A stretch of 64,000 nt of DNA from Rhizobiaceae bacterium (GTDB taxonomy: Bacteria; Pseudomonadota; Alphaproteobacteria; Rhizobiales; Rhizobiaceae). The position numbers and the translations under genes are program-made. The stretch covers positions 62,001-126,000 of the forward strand of contig JABABQ010000072.1 in the NCBI GenBank assembly GCA_014238155.1. Reading direction: 5' to 3'. This document shows positions 16,692 to 25,172 of this stretch, piece after piece. Position 1 is the stretch's first letter. Every line of letters begins with the position of its first letter. A model generated the notes under the pieces. It did no database searches. It saw only the letters and a program-made list of their open reading frames with translations, and was not told the DNA's origin.

Positions 16692-18128
16692 ATGAAAAAA
16701 CACCAATCACTAATCGGCGGCGAATGGGTCGATTTTGGCAATTATAATCAAGATGTTAATCCGGCGGACACGACGGATATCATCGGCGAATTTTCCTACG
16801 GAGATGACAGCGCTGTCGACCAGGCTGTTGCCGCCGCCAAATCGGCCAAGGCAGGCTGGGCCGCTTCAACCCCGCAACAACGGCACGATCTGCTTGCTGC
16901 GGTTGGCAGCAAGCTTGCCGAGCGGGTTGAAGAAATCGGCAATCTGCTGGCGCGTGAGGAGGGTAAAACCCTGGCCGAAGCAAAAGGCGAGACAATGCGG
17001 GCGTCGCAGGTGTTCAAATTTTTTGCGGGAGAAGCCCTTCGACTTGCCGGCGAACTGCTTCCGTCGGTTCGAAATGACATTGATGTTGAAATAACGCGGG
17101 AACCTGTCGGCATAGTCGGGTTGATTACACCGTGGAACTTTCCAATCGCAATTCCTGCATGGAAAACTGCCCCGGCGCTTGCCTTTGGCAATTGTGTGGT
17201 CCTGAAGGCCGCAGATCTGACCCCGGCCTGTGCTCATGTTTTGGCGGATATCCTGAATGAATGCGGCTGCCCCCCCGGAGTGTTCAATCTTGTTTTGGGT
17301 CGCGGTTCAACTGTCGGTGACGCCCTCGTCAATCATCCTGATATTGGTGCGATCTCGTTTACCGGTTCGGTTCCGGTGGGAAATCGAATTGCCGAAACCT
17401 GCGGGCGATTGCGTAAAAAGGTGCAACTTGAAATGGGGGGTAAAAACCCCATGGTTGTCATGGACGATGCCGATCTTTCGCTTGCCGTGGACGCCTGTTT
17501 GAACGGTGCATTTTTCTCAACCGGACAGCGTTGCACCGCCTCTTCGCGCCTTATTATCCAGTCTGGTATTCACGATGAATTTGTGGATGCTCTGAGCAAG
17601 GCAATGACATCCTTGAAAGTTGGAAACCCTCTCGACGCCACCACACAGATTGGCCCGGTGGTCGATGAGAAACAGCTTATGTCGAACCTGGACTATGTGA
17701 ATATTGCTAAATCCGAAGCCGGGGACGTTATTGGTGGCGACAGGCTGGAACTTGAAACACCTGGGTTTTATCAGGCTCCGGGGCTTTTTGTCGGAACCAC
17801 CAACGACATGCGCATCAACCGCGAAGAGATATTCGGCCCCTGCGCGTCGGTGATTAAAGTGGGTGATCTGGAAGAAGCAATATCGGTTGCCAATGATACG
17901 GAATTTGGCCTGTCTTCGGGCATTTGCACCAGTAGTTTGAAATCAGCACGGGAATTTCGCAAGCGCTCCGAAGCCGGAATGTTGATGGTGAACCTGCCCA
18001 CTGCCGGCGTCGACTATCATGTTCCCTTTGGCGGTCGTAAGGGTTCGTCCTTTGGACCACGCGAGCAGGGAAGCTATGCCTCCGAGTTCTATACAATCGT
18101 CAAGACGTCCTATGTATTTGCTGGATAA
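16692..18128 (+). CDS. Aldehyde dehydrogenase, alpha-ketoglutarate-semialdehyde dehydrogenase type
   Basis: 478 residues. Catalytic Glu247 is in LEMGGKNP and nucleophile Cys281 in GQRCTASS. NAD-binding TPWNFP is near 146-151. The C-terminal VDYHVPFGGRKGSSFGPREQG block is typical of the alpha-ketoglutaric semialdehyde dehydrogenase subgroup. It should oxidise a semialdehyde to an acid with NAD(P). ATG 16692 gives the standard N terminus (HQSLIGGEWV); the frame is open further upstream over the ferredoxin gene but does not look coding. If the substrate really is alpha-ketoglutarate semialdehyde, the pathway ends in the TCA cycle. Confidence 0.88.
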   Translation: MKKHQSLIGGEWVDFGNYNQDVNPADTTDIIGEFSYGDDSAVDQAVAAAKSAKAGWAASTPQQRHDLLAAVGSKLAERVEEIGNLLAREEGKTLAEAKGETMRASQVFKFFAGEALRLAGELLPSVRNDIDVEITREPVGIVGLITPWNFPIAIPAWKTAPALAFGNCVVLKAADLTPACAHVLADILNECGCPPGVFNLVLGRGSTVGDALVNHPDIGAISFTGSVPVGNRIAETCGRLRKKVQLEMGGKNPMVVMDDADLSLAVDACLNGAFFSTGQRCTASSRLIIQSGIHDEFVDALSKAMTSLKVGNPLDATTQIGPVVDEKQLMSNLDYVNIAKSEAGDVIGGDRLELETPGFYQAPGLFVGTTNDMRINREEIFGPCASVIKVGDLEEAISVANDTEFGLSSGICTSSLKSAREFRKRSEAGMLMVNLPTAGVDYHVPFGGRKGSSFGPREQGSYASEFYTIVKTSYVFAG

Positions 18129-18133
18129 TTGCC

Positions 18134-18589
18134 ATGAATGATGCGCAAACAAAGTGGGCAAAGCGATTCCTGGGCCTTTGTGATCATGTGTCGAGCTGGT
18201 CGGAAGACCGGGATTTTCAGGTTGGTTGTGTCATCGTTGGTCCGGGCCAGGAGATTCGGGCAACAGGATATAATGGACTTCCGCGCGGTGTCGCATCCGA
18301 TGATGATGAGCGTTTTGACCGCCCAAGTGGCGAAAAGTTCTTCTGGATCGAGCATGCGGAACGCAATGCCATTTACAACGCTGCCCGGTCAGGTGCTCAG
18401 TTGGCCGGTTGTACTCTTTATGTAAATCGGTTTCCTTGCGCCGATTGCGGGCGTGGAATCATCCAGTCAGGTATAGCCTGTGTCGTTTGCCCGCCAATTC
18501 CCGAAGCAGATGGGGCTCTCGATCATAGCTTTCAGGTTTCGGCGAAAATGCTCGACGAAGCGGGCATAGATGTCTCTCATCCTTCATAA
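18134..18589 (+). CDS. dCMP/cytidine-deaminase-fold zinc deaminase
   Basis: 151 residues. The zinc site HAE at 74-76 (His ligand and catalytic Glu) and PCADC at 101-105 (two Cys ligands) are intact. The overall layout (YNGLPRGV, then a Phe/Asp-rich loop, then HAERNAI) matches deoxycytidylate deaminase relatives. It starts 5 bases after the aldehyde dehydrogenase stop. Its location in a catabolic operon suggests deamination of a pathway intermediate rather than dTTP synthesis, although a nucleotide role is not excluded. Confidence 0.82.
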   Translation: MNDAQTKWAKRFLGLCDHVSSWSEDRDFQVGCVIVGPGQEIRATGYNGLPRGVASDDDERFDRPSGEKFFWIEHAERNAIYNAARSGAQLAGCTLYVNRFPCADCGRGIIQSGIACVVCPPIPEADGALDHSFQVSAKMLDEAGIDVSHPS

Positions 18590-18655
18590 TGAACCTTGAA
18601 ACTGGAATAACAGTCCTGCAGCTAACCACATGGATGACGGGATTATGAGGTGATT

Positions 18656-19288
18656 ATGAAGGGCCACAAGCGTGTCGAGATCTGGTTTTCGTTGCAGAGC
18701 GACTATTGCTATTTCCTGATAGATCGCCTTTTGGGGCTCTCCAGTTCGGGGGTTGATGTCGTCGTGCGCCCGGTCCTGGGTCTGGTCTTGAGAATGCCGC
18801 AAGCCACTCAAGATAGAAGTATGATGGAGCAACGGTACTTTAACAAAGATACTGAACGAACAGCAGAATACCTCAACCTTCCTTACGCCCGCCCGGACCC
18901 GTCTCCGATTCAGCTGGAGCCAGGTTCAGTTTGGATCGCTACGCCAGACCAACCGCTGATTGACCGGCTGTACCGGCTATTTGTCGGGGCCAACATGCAA
19001 GGAGCGGGATTGCAGTTTTTGGATGTGGTCGTCCGCGGCCTGTGGAACGGTTCAAATACCGGTTGGGACAAAAGCCAATTTCTCCAAGATGCATTGTCAG
19101 GAATTGGTTTGGACCCCGATGACATTCTGGCGAATACGTCCTGGGAAGCGGCGAGCCGGATACTTGATGAAAATCATCAGGGAATGCTTGACCTGGGACA
19201 TTGGGGAGTTCCGCTGATGGCTTATGACGGCGAACCATTTTACGGGCAAGATCGGTTTGATCAATTGATTTGGCGAATGGGCCAATAA
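18656..19288 (+). CDS. DsbA-fold / 2-hydroxychromene-2-carboxylate isomerase-like protein
   Basis: 210 residues. N-terminal KRVEIWFSLQSDYCYFLIDRL fits the glutathione-transferase-kappa/HCCA isomerase family (thioredoxin fold with a helical insertion), in which SPYSYL-like residues bind glutathione. Here the usual SPY is SDY and there is no CxxC, so it is not a disulfide oxidoreductase. The C-terminal WGVPLMAYDGEPFYGQDRFDQLIWRM contains the cis-Pro VP motif. ATG 18656 follows GAGG at 18647-18650. It is the last gene of the LysR operon and probably isomerises an intermediate in a glutathione-dependent step. Confidence 0.75.
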   Translation: MKGHKRVEIWFSLQSDYCYFLIDRLLGLSSSGVDVVVRPVLGLVLRMPQATQDRSMMEQRYFNKDTERTAEYLNLPYARPDPSPIQLEPGSVWIATPDQPLIDRLYRLFVGANMQGAGLQFLDVVVRGLWNGSNTGWDKSQFLQDALSGIGLDPDDILANTSWEAASRILDENHQGMLDLGHWGVPLMAYDGEPFYGQDRFDQLIWRMGQ

Positions 19289-19320
19289 ACACCGAAAACG
19301 GTCCTTCAAAAACCTGCGGA

Positions 19321-21633
19321 TCAGCTGCGCTTGGCCAGAAAGTTGGCCATCAGTTTAAAGGCTCCCGGAACCAGTTTTTCCATTTGGTGATGCAGGATCA
19401 GTGCACAATGGGTGTGGCGGCCTTTGCCAATATCGGCGGTGAGCAATGCGCCACGATGAAGTTGTTCCTCAGGGTCGGCCATTTCCAAAAGCGGTGTGTA
19501 GGCGTCTGCCCATGCTTGTGCAAAATACAGCCCGCGCTCCTTGTACCATCCCTGCCAATCTTCGCTGGTAATCCTGTTTGGTGTTGCAAGCAGCGGATGG
19601 CCCACCAGATGGGTTACCTCACACGTCTCATCTGTCACACGCCATCTCAGCGACGGTTGCCCAATTTCCAGCATTTCCGGAGATGTCATGTCCTTGTCCC
19701 AATTGTCCCAGGGGCGATGATATAGGGTGAGTAATGTGCCGCCGGCTCGAGTCCATTTGTGCAATCGAGGCATTTGTTCCACCAGACCCGCACGAAACTT
19801 CAAGGCAAAAATGCCAATGACGATACTGTCAAATTGCGCCAGTTGAGCGTCAGACTTCAGATCATCATCACTTAATGCGGATACATCCATTCCCAACCGC
19901 TCCAGCCAGTAATCTACGCGATCATTGCCACCGCCGATATAGCCAACTTTCACGGCAGGGAGCGCCGCGTCGAGCACCAGCACCTGTAATTCTGCAGGGC
20001 CGACCAAAGCGCGAGGCGCCACATGGTCATGTTCGATCGTGCGCATAGTTTGCACCGAACTGGCGTCCAGTGTCACCGGAACCATGTAACGGCCAGCTTT
20101 GGTATCCCGGGGCAATGTCAGCGTAATACCTGTCTCGTCTGATCGAGAGTTCCAACCTTCGGGTACACTCATTCTGGCTTGCGCCCCACTGGGTACGATA
20201 TTGCTGATCAGGAGGGGTATTTGACGTCGCGTTGCTGCCCGATTCACGACTTCTTTGAGTGGCGAAATGTCGACTGATTTTTGAGGTATCACCAATGGCG
20301 TCACCTCAAACGGTTTGCGGGTCTGGCTTTTAACACCGTTGGTTTCCAAGGTGATGATTACGCAGGGATCTGAAGGTTGTTGAGGCAGGTAAATATCCGG
20401 ATAGGGATCCGATAGATTTGCATTTTTTGTTTCAATGCCATCTGCCGTTGCGTGCCAGCCTTCTGGAAGCGAGAGCGATGTTTCCAACTTTTTGGCAAGC
20501 CCGCTGCGGGTCTCAATCGTGACCAACGCTTTGTCCGTCGGGCGTAGAATGTCCTTGTTCAGTTCCGCATGAATTTCGGCACCGGCAGCAATTTTGATGA
20601 CGAGAGCCAACTGCTCGCGTTTGCGTTGAAGCTTATGAGAAAACTCTGGTGCAATTGACGCATCTTCAAGTGCATTCAAGGCCAGGGAGGCTTCTTTCAA
20701 AACCACCTCAAAATCGGGAAATGCTGCGCGGGCCGCGTCAATATGATTTTGAACTTTCGGCAACCCCAGCGCCTTCAGATCAAATGTAAGTCCGGCAAAC
20801 ACAGTGTCGTCTGGGCCTTCCACATGGGTTTCGGCCAAGTGCAATGGCCAGTTCCGCTCGTTTCCTGCAGGTATCCAAGATCCCATTGCCTGGGTGCGGT
20901 GAAATGCCCGACTTTGCTGGCCAATGTGTTCGTAGGACCAGCCGCTCACCGGGTCATATCCATCTGCTTCAATGATCAGGGTTGCAGGCGGTGGTGGCAG
21001 GTCATCGTCATATGACTGACCCGCACCTGACCACGCCGGCAGGTACATTTTCTTGACTTGCCATGGCGTCAGGATGCTGCCGGCAAAATCAGGATCTGCA
21101 GCGAGTGACATGACCAGATGTGCGGCCTCGGTCATCGCGCGGTGATGCCCGTGTTGTCCGGGAATGTTCAAAAATGTCGGGCAAATGATATCGGGCTTTT
21201 CGGTGCGCAAAATGTCTACAAATCGTGCCAGAGTTCGGTCGCGATTCCATTTATCCATCGTCTCGACACCCGATTTCGAGAACCCAAAATCAAAAATCGT
21301 GTCTTGAGGGGACACAGAAAGCCAGTACATTCGCAGCCCCAGAACATCACAGGCTCGCTCCATTTCCGCGGTACGCAGAACGCCAAGGGCCTCGGTAGTT
21401 TCTGTGCCGATGTCGTTTTGCCCACCCTCACCACGCGTCGAGCAGGCATAGCTGATATCGATGCCGTCCCGAAAACTGAGAGCGGCGAGCATGGCCGAAG
21501 TCTCATCATCGGGGTGCGCTCCGGTATTCATGAACGACACCACCGTTTGCAGAGGAACCAGCGCCCGCCACAATTCCAGAATTCGCGGTTGCAGTCGTTC
21601 GCGGTCGATACGGGCCCGATCGGTTAGCGGCAT
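19321..21633 (-). CDS. Three-module PIG-L family deacetylase
   Basis: 770 residues. The N-terminal PIG-L/LmbE zinc hydrolase has AHPDDE at 39-44 and HGHHR near 155, which supply the metal and catalytic residues of N-acetylglucosaminyl deacetylases. The middle (about 340-560) looks like two beta-sandwich modules (repeated PEGW and a C-terminal TLPRDTKAGRYMVPVTL, NEW3-like). The C terminus (about 570-770) resembles a class I glutamine-amidotransferase-like/ThuA-like fold (VKVGYIGGGNDRVDYWLERLG). No signal peptide is evident. ATG 21633 is preceded by AAGGAAA. It lies 13 bases after the ROK regulator gene, in one operon divergent from the sugar importer, and may remove an acyl group from an imported sugar derivative. 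Confidence 0.78.
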   Translation of the reverse strand: MPLTDRARIDRERLQPRILELWRALVPLQTVVSFMNTGAHPDDETSAMLAALSFRDGIDISYACSTRGEGGQNDIGTETTEALGVLRTAEMERACDVLGLRMYWLSVSPQDTIFDFGFSKSGVETMDKWNRDRTLARFVDILRTEKPDIICPTFLNIPGQHGHHRAMTEAAHLVMSLAADPDFAGSILTPWQVKKMYLPAWSGAGQSYDDDLPPPPATLIIEADGYDPVSGWSYEHIGQQSRAFHRTQAMGSWIPAGNERNWPLHLAETHVEGPDDTVFAGLTFDLKALGLPKVQNHIDAARAAFPDFEVVLKEASLALNALEDASIAPEFSHKLQRKREQLALVIKIAAGAEIHAELNKDILRPTDKALVTIETRSGLAKKLETSLSLPEGWHATADGIETKNANLSDPYPDIYLPQQPSDPCVIITLETNGVKSQTRKPFEVTPLVIPQKSVDISPLKEVVNRAATRRQIPLLISNIVPSGAQARMSVPEGWNSRSDETGITLTLPRDTKAGRYMVPVTLDASSVQTMRTIEHDHVAPRALVGPAELQVLVLDAALPAVKVGYIGGGNDRVDYWLERLGMDVSALSDDDLKSDAQLAQFDSIVIGIFALKFRAGLVEQMPRLHKWTRAGGTLLTLYHRPWDNWDKDMTSPEMLEIGQPSLRWRVTDETCEVTHLVGHPLLATPNRITSEDWQGWYKERGLYFAQAWADAYTPLLEMADPEEQLHRGALLTADIGKGRHTHCALILHHQMEKLVPGAFKLMANFLAKRS

Positions 21634-21646
21634 GTGGTTTCCTTGG

Positions 21647-22813
21647 TCAAAGTGACGCGGCCTGTGGGGTGAATGCACGGTTCAGAATTAACGATGCTGC
21701 ACCGAGCGTTGCTGTCATGCGCCCACACGTGCCGCGCAGCAGGCGAGGATAGGGGCTGTCGACTCGATTGGATACAGACAGTTCCGGTAGAAGGGTCTGC
21801 GCGATCAAATGATCTATTACGGTCTCCGGCATAGCCCCACCAAGAATGGTTGTCTGCGGATCGAACAGGTTTTCGATCAGCCCCAGGGCTTGAGACAAGG
21901 CCACGGCACTTGAATCAAGCCAGGCCATGAACTTTTGATCTTTGCCCGAATAAAGCCTATCGATCGCTGCGATATCTAAGGGAACTTTGAAATTCATGTG
22001 GTTCTGCACCGCAACACGGCTTAGTTGCTGCTCAAGCGGGGCAGGGCCGTTGGCGGTCATCACGGGCACATGGCCAATCTCACCAGCATTGCCAAATGCA
22101 CCTTCCACGAGTTGGCCATGATTGATCAATCCAAGTCCAAGACCTGCCCCGAAGTAAAGATAGGCAAAGTTGGTCAATCCACGAGCCGGACCCTGTGCAA
22201 TCCGTTCTGACATAGCAGCGGCATTTGCGTCATTGCTCAACTCGACCGGCAGGCCAAGCGCAGTCTCAAACAGCGACCGGGCGTCGATCTGTTGCCAACC
22301 GGCCAGGTCAGAACCAAGTCCGGAAAGGCCGGTTTGCCCAAACGGCCCCGGCACTACAATGCCAGCACCCAGCAACTTGTCTGCATCAATGCCGGTCTTC
22401 TCCAACATCTCGTCGCGCAATCTCAGGACTTTGGATACCAGCTTGTCAGGTCTGGTATTTTTCAAACTTCTCCTGCGGGTGACCACGGCGGTGCGGTGAA
22501 GATCCACCAGAGCCGCGAAAATGGCATCGGGGCGAATTTCTATTCCCAGAGCGTAACCGCCTTCAGCATTTATCCCATACTGAACTGCCGGAAGACCGCG
22601 GCCGCCTGATCTCGTTCCGGCCTCCAGAAGCAGGCCGTCGTGTTCCAGTTCGGCGATAATGTTGCTGACTGCCTGTGTCGAAAGCCCAAGTGCCCTGGCG
22701 ATCTCAGCCCGCCCCATTTGACCGGCACTTTGAATGCGCCCCAATACAGCCTGACGGTTTGAGGACCTTGACCGCTCTGCATTGCTGCCGGAAACTGAAA
22801 ACGAATGGCTCAT
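21647..22813 (-). CDS. ROK-family transcriptional repressor
   Basis: 388 residues. An N-terminal winged HTH (about 20-75, MGRAEIARALGLSTQAVSNIIAELEHDGLL) is joined to a ROK sugar-kinase-like domain (ALGIEIRPDAIFAALVDL, GAGIVVPGPFG, LSNDANAAA, GAGLGLGLI). The usual CxCGxxGC zinc motif after GEIGH is missing (GHVPVMTANGPAPLEQQ). Loss of the zinc motif is seen in some ROK regulators, and such proteins may sense differently. Together with the adjacent palindrome, this points to control of the divergent ABC operon and of its own PIG-L partner. Confidence 0.86.
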   Translation of the reverse strand: MSHSFSVSGSNAERSRSSNRQAVLGRIQSAGQMGRAEIARALGLSTQAVSNIIAELEHDGLLLEAGTRSGGRGLPAVQYGINAEGGYALGIEIRPDAIFAALVDLHRTAVVTRRRSLKNTRPDKLVSKVLRLRDEMLEKTGIDADKLLGAGIVVPGPFGQTGLSGLGSDLAGWQQIDARSLFETALGLPVELSNDANAAAMSERIAQGPARGLTNFAYLYFGAGLGLGLINHGQLVEGAFGNAGEIGHVPVMTANGPAPLEQQLSRVAVQNHMNFKVPLDIAAIDRLYSGKDQKFMAWLDSSAVALSQALGLIENLFDPQTTILGGAMPETVIDHLIAQTLLPELSVSNRVDSPYPRLLRGTCGRMTATLGAASLILNRAFTPQAASL

Positions 22814-22841
22814 GGTGTAGGAATTAACTCAACTTACTTGA

Positions 22842-22862
22842 TAACTCAAGCGGCTTGAGTTA
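22842..22862. promoter_or_regulatory. Putative ROK operator palindrome
   Basis: Perfect inverted repeat TAACTCAAG (22842-22850), CGG, CTTGAGTTA (22854-22862), in the 125-base gap between the divergent ROK and sugar-binding-protein genes. A further TTAACTCAA half-site lies at 22824-22832 and faces CTTGA at 22838-22842, making a second, weaker palindrome. AT-rich TTAACTCAA/TTGAGTTAA half-sites fit ROK-type operators. The rest of the gap contains an RBS-like GGGAG before the plus-strand start. Confidence 0.65.
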
Positions 22863-22938
22863 ATAAGAACTGAAAACTGAATAACCTGCACGATAGAAAT
22901 CGCACTCCACAGCAAACCATCAACGGGAGAAACAAAAG

Positions 22939-24192
22939 ATGATAAGTAAGATCAAAACACTCGCACTTGCCAGTCTGGCGAGCACAGCAGTCTTGTTTTC
23001 CAACGCCGCCCAAGCCGTCGAAATCGAATATTGGCAGTATTTCTTCCAGGCTCGCGTCACCGCAATGGAAGAGATAATCAAAAAATTTGAAGCCGAAAAT
23101 CCAGGCATCACAGTCAAGATGACGCATTTTCCGTATGCCGATTATCGCACCAAAGTGGCAGCAGCAATTCCCGCCGGTGAGGGACCAGATGTGGTCCAGT
23201 TGTTCTACGGTTGGTTGAATGATTACAAGCAGGCAAAGTTGATCCAAAAACTGCCGGCGACAGATTTCCCAACTTCGGAAATTGATAAAGATTTTTTCCC
23301 GATGGTACAGGCCATGAAAGAAGGCGACAATTACTGGGCGCTGCCAACTGCCGTTCGCAGTCTTGCACTGTTTTATAACACCAGCTTGTTTGATGCAGCA
23401 GGCGTCGACGGGCCGCCGGCAACGCTGGACGAGCTGGTCGAGACCGCCAAGAAGCTGACCAAGCTGGACGGTGCCGGAAACATCACTCAAGTTGGCATCA
23501 CCGCAGGCATGAATGCACAAGACCATCACTGGTTTCGTGAAGTATTGGTGCGCCAAATGGGCGGTGACCCTTACCTCAACGATTACAAAACTGTGAATTA
23601 TAATTCCGAGGCCGGGCAAAAGGCTCTCGACTTTTATGTGGGTCTTGCCAAAAAGCACAAAGTGACTGCATTTGGCTTCATGGATGAGCCGCAAGCCGCT
23701 TTCAAGGCGGGTCGTGCGGGTATGCATATTGATGGTTCATTTCGCATTGGGTCGCTGAATAAAACCCGCGGCCTGAAGTGGGGGGTTGCTGAGCTTCCGG
23801 CTGGTCCTGACGGCACAAAGTCGAACTATTCTTCTTACTGGGTGAATGCGATTACCAGCAAGGCAAAGGGTGAAAAATACGACGCTTCAGTCAAGTTCAT
23901 GAAGTTTGTCACGTCTGATGCCTCAATGCAGATTTGGTTGGATACAGTCGGAGAACTGCCAGCCAAACCGTCAGTAGGCCTGACCGAAGCGAATGCTAAT
24001 AATGAAGTTTTCGGCCCGTTTATCCGCGGCCTCAAATACGCCAATACCACGAAGTTCGCCAATGAATCTGCTCAACGGCAAGCGTTGATGGACATGGTCT
24101 CGCGAATGGACATAGAAGGACAATCTGCAGCTGATGCTATTGCGGCGGCGGCTGCAGAAGAGCAGAAAATTCTGGACGATTACTACAAATAG
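22939..24192 (+). CDS. CUT1-type sugar ABC transporter substrate-binding protein
   Basis: 417 residues, family 1 extracellular solute-binding protein. It has a signal peptide at 1-26 (cleavage near AQA-VE). The N-terminal IEYWQYFFQARVTAMEEIIKKFEAENPGITVKM and the FKAGRAGMHIDGSF segment (late lobe) are typical of binding proteins for oligosaccharides or sugar derivatives. It is the first gene of the operon, downstream of the putative ROK operator. The ligand is not deducible, but the deacetylase and lyase in the locus suggest an amidated or acylated sugar-like compound. Confidence 0.87.
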   Translation: MISKIKTLALASLASTAVLFSNAAQAVEIEYWQYFFQARVTAMEEIIKKFEAENPGITVKMTHFPYADYRTKVAAAIPAGEGPDVVQLFYGWLNDYKQAKLIQKLPATDFPTSEIDKDFFPMVQAMKEGDNYWALPTAVRSLALFYNTSLFDAAGVDGPPATLDELVETAKKLTKLDGAGNITQVGITAGMNAQDHHWFREVLVRQMGGDPYLNDYKTVNYNSEAGQKALDFYVGLAKKHKVTAFGFMDEPQAAFKAGRAGMHIDGSFRIGSLNKTRGLKWGVAELPAGPDGTKSNYSSYWVNAITSKAKGEKYDASVKFMKFVTSDASMQIWLDTVGELPAKPSVGLTEANANNEVFGPFIRGLKYANTTKFANESAQRQALMDMVSRMDIEGQSAADAIAAAAAEEQKILDDYYK

Positions 24193-24205
24193 GCCGTTCT
24201 CCCTC

Positions 24206-24232
24206 GCCATCCCCCGCCAATTGGGGGGTGGC
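24206..24232 (+). other. Intercistronic stem-loop after substrate-binding protein gene
   Basis: GCCATCCCCC (24206-24215) pairs with GGGGGGTGGC (24223-24232) with one G-T wobble and a 7-base loop, 13 bases after the binding-protein stop and before the permease gene. It has no U-tract. Such a hairpin usually protects the upstream message or partly terminates it, so that binding protein exceeds membrane subunits. Confidence 0.65.
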
Positions 24233-24278
24233 AACCACCCCTGTTGAATGGTCTTCAAAGAACGGCGAGAAACACCCC

Positions 24279-25172
24279 ATGAGGGCCTACCAAAACCTCA
24301 CCATCAAGCAAAAGCAGATCGTTTGGGCCTGGACATTCCTGGCGATTCCGGTGTTATTTTACGGTGTCATTCGGTTTTATCCCACTGGCACCGCATTCGT
24401 GATTTCGTTTCAGGAATGGAATCTTCTGGGAACCCGGTCCTGGGCCGGTTTTGAAAATTACGTAACGTTGTGGAACGACCGGGTATTCTGGAAAGTGTTT
24501 CAAAATACTTTCGTCTATCTGCTGATCGGTACCCCGGTTTCGCTGATTGTCAGCTTCATCATTGCCTATCATCTGGATAAGCTGCGCTTCATGCACGGCT
24601 TTTTGCGGATGCTTTATTTTTTACCATTCATGACATCTGCGGTCGCTATGGCCTGGGTCTGGCGCTGGTTTTATCAGGGTGTGCCAATCGGCCTGTTCAA
24701 CAATATTCTCGCCAAGTTCGGCATAGCGCAGATCGAATTCCTGAATTCCACGACCAATGCGCTGCCGGCGGTTTTGGCACCTGCTGTATGGGCGGGCCTG
24801 GGCTTCCAGATCATCATATTCATGGCCGGAATTCGGGCCATCCCCGCAAGCTATTATGAAGCTGCCAAGATCGATGGTGTCAATTGGTGGACTGTGCTTA
24901 CGCAAATTACCCTGCCGCTGCTCAAACCAACCATGGTGTTCATAGTGGTGTTCTCCTCGATCGGATTTCTGCGCATTTTTGATCATGTATTCAACATGAC
25001 TACCAACAATCCTGGCGGCCCGCTGAACTCTACCAAACCCCTGGTGTTGATGATCTATGACACCGCATTCAACGGGTTTAACATGGGCTATGCTGCGGCA
25101 CAGACGGTGGTCCTGTTTACCATCCTGTTGGTGGTTTCGCTGGTCCAGCTTCGCTTGCTGAGGAGTGAATAA
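24279..25172 (+). CDS. CUT1 sugar ABC transporter permease 1 (MalF type)
   Basis: 297 residues, six predicted helices. The EAA motif is in YYEAAKIDGVNWWTVLTQITLPLLKP (about residues 200-225). ATG 24279 begins the typical N terminus MRAYQNLTIKQKQ. Its stop shares TAATG with the next permease start. It forms the heteromeric channel with the permease encoded next. Confidence 0.88.
   Translation: MRAYQNLTIKQKQIVWAWTFLAIPVLFYGVIRFYPTGTAFVISFQEWNLLGTRSWAGFENYVTLWNDRVFWKVFQNTFVYLLIGTPVSLIVSFIIAYHLDKLRFMHGFLRMLYFLPFMTSAVAMAWVWRWFYQGVPIGLFNNILAKFGIAQIEFLNSTTNALPAVLAPAVWAGLGFQIIIFMAGIRAIPASYYEAAKIDGVNWWTVLTQITLPLLKPTMVFIVVFSSIGFLRIFDHVFNMTTNNPGGPLNSTKPLVLMIYDTAFNGFNMGYAAAQTVVLFTILLVVSLVQLRLLRSE

Noticed and set aside
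19291-19302. ACCG-AAAA-CGGT hairpin between convergent genes
   Set aside because: Only four base pairs and no T-tract; too weak to call a terminator.
22846-23727. 293-codon antisense reading frame opposite the sugar-binding protein
   Set aside because: The opposite strand encodes a clear family 1 binding protein with signal peptide. The antisense product resembles no family and would overlap the operator.
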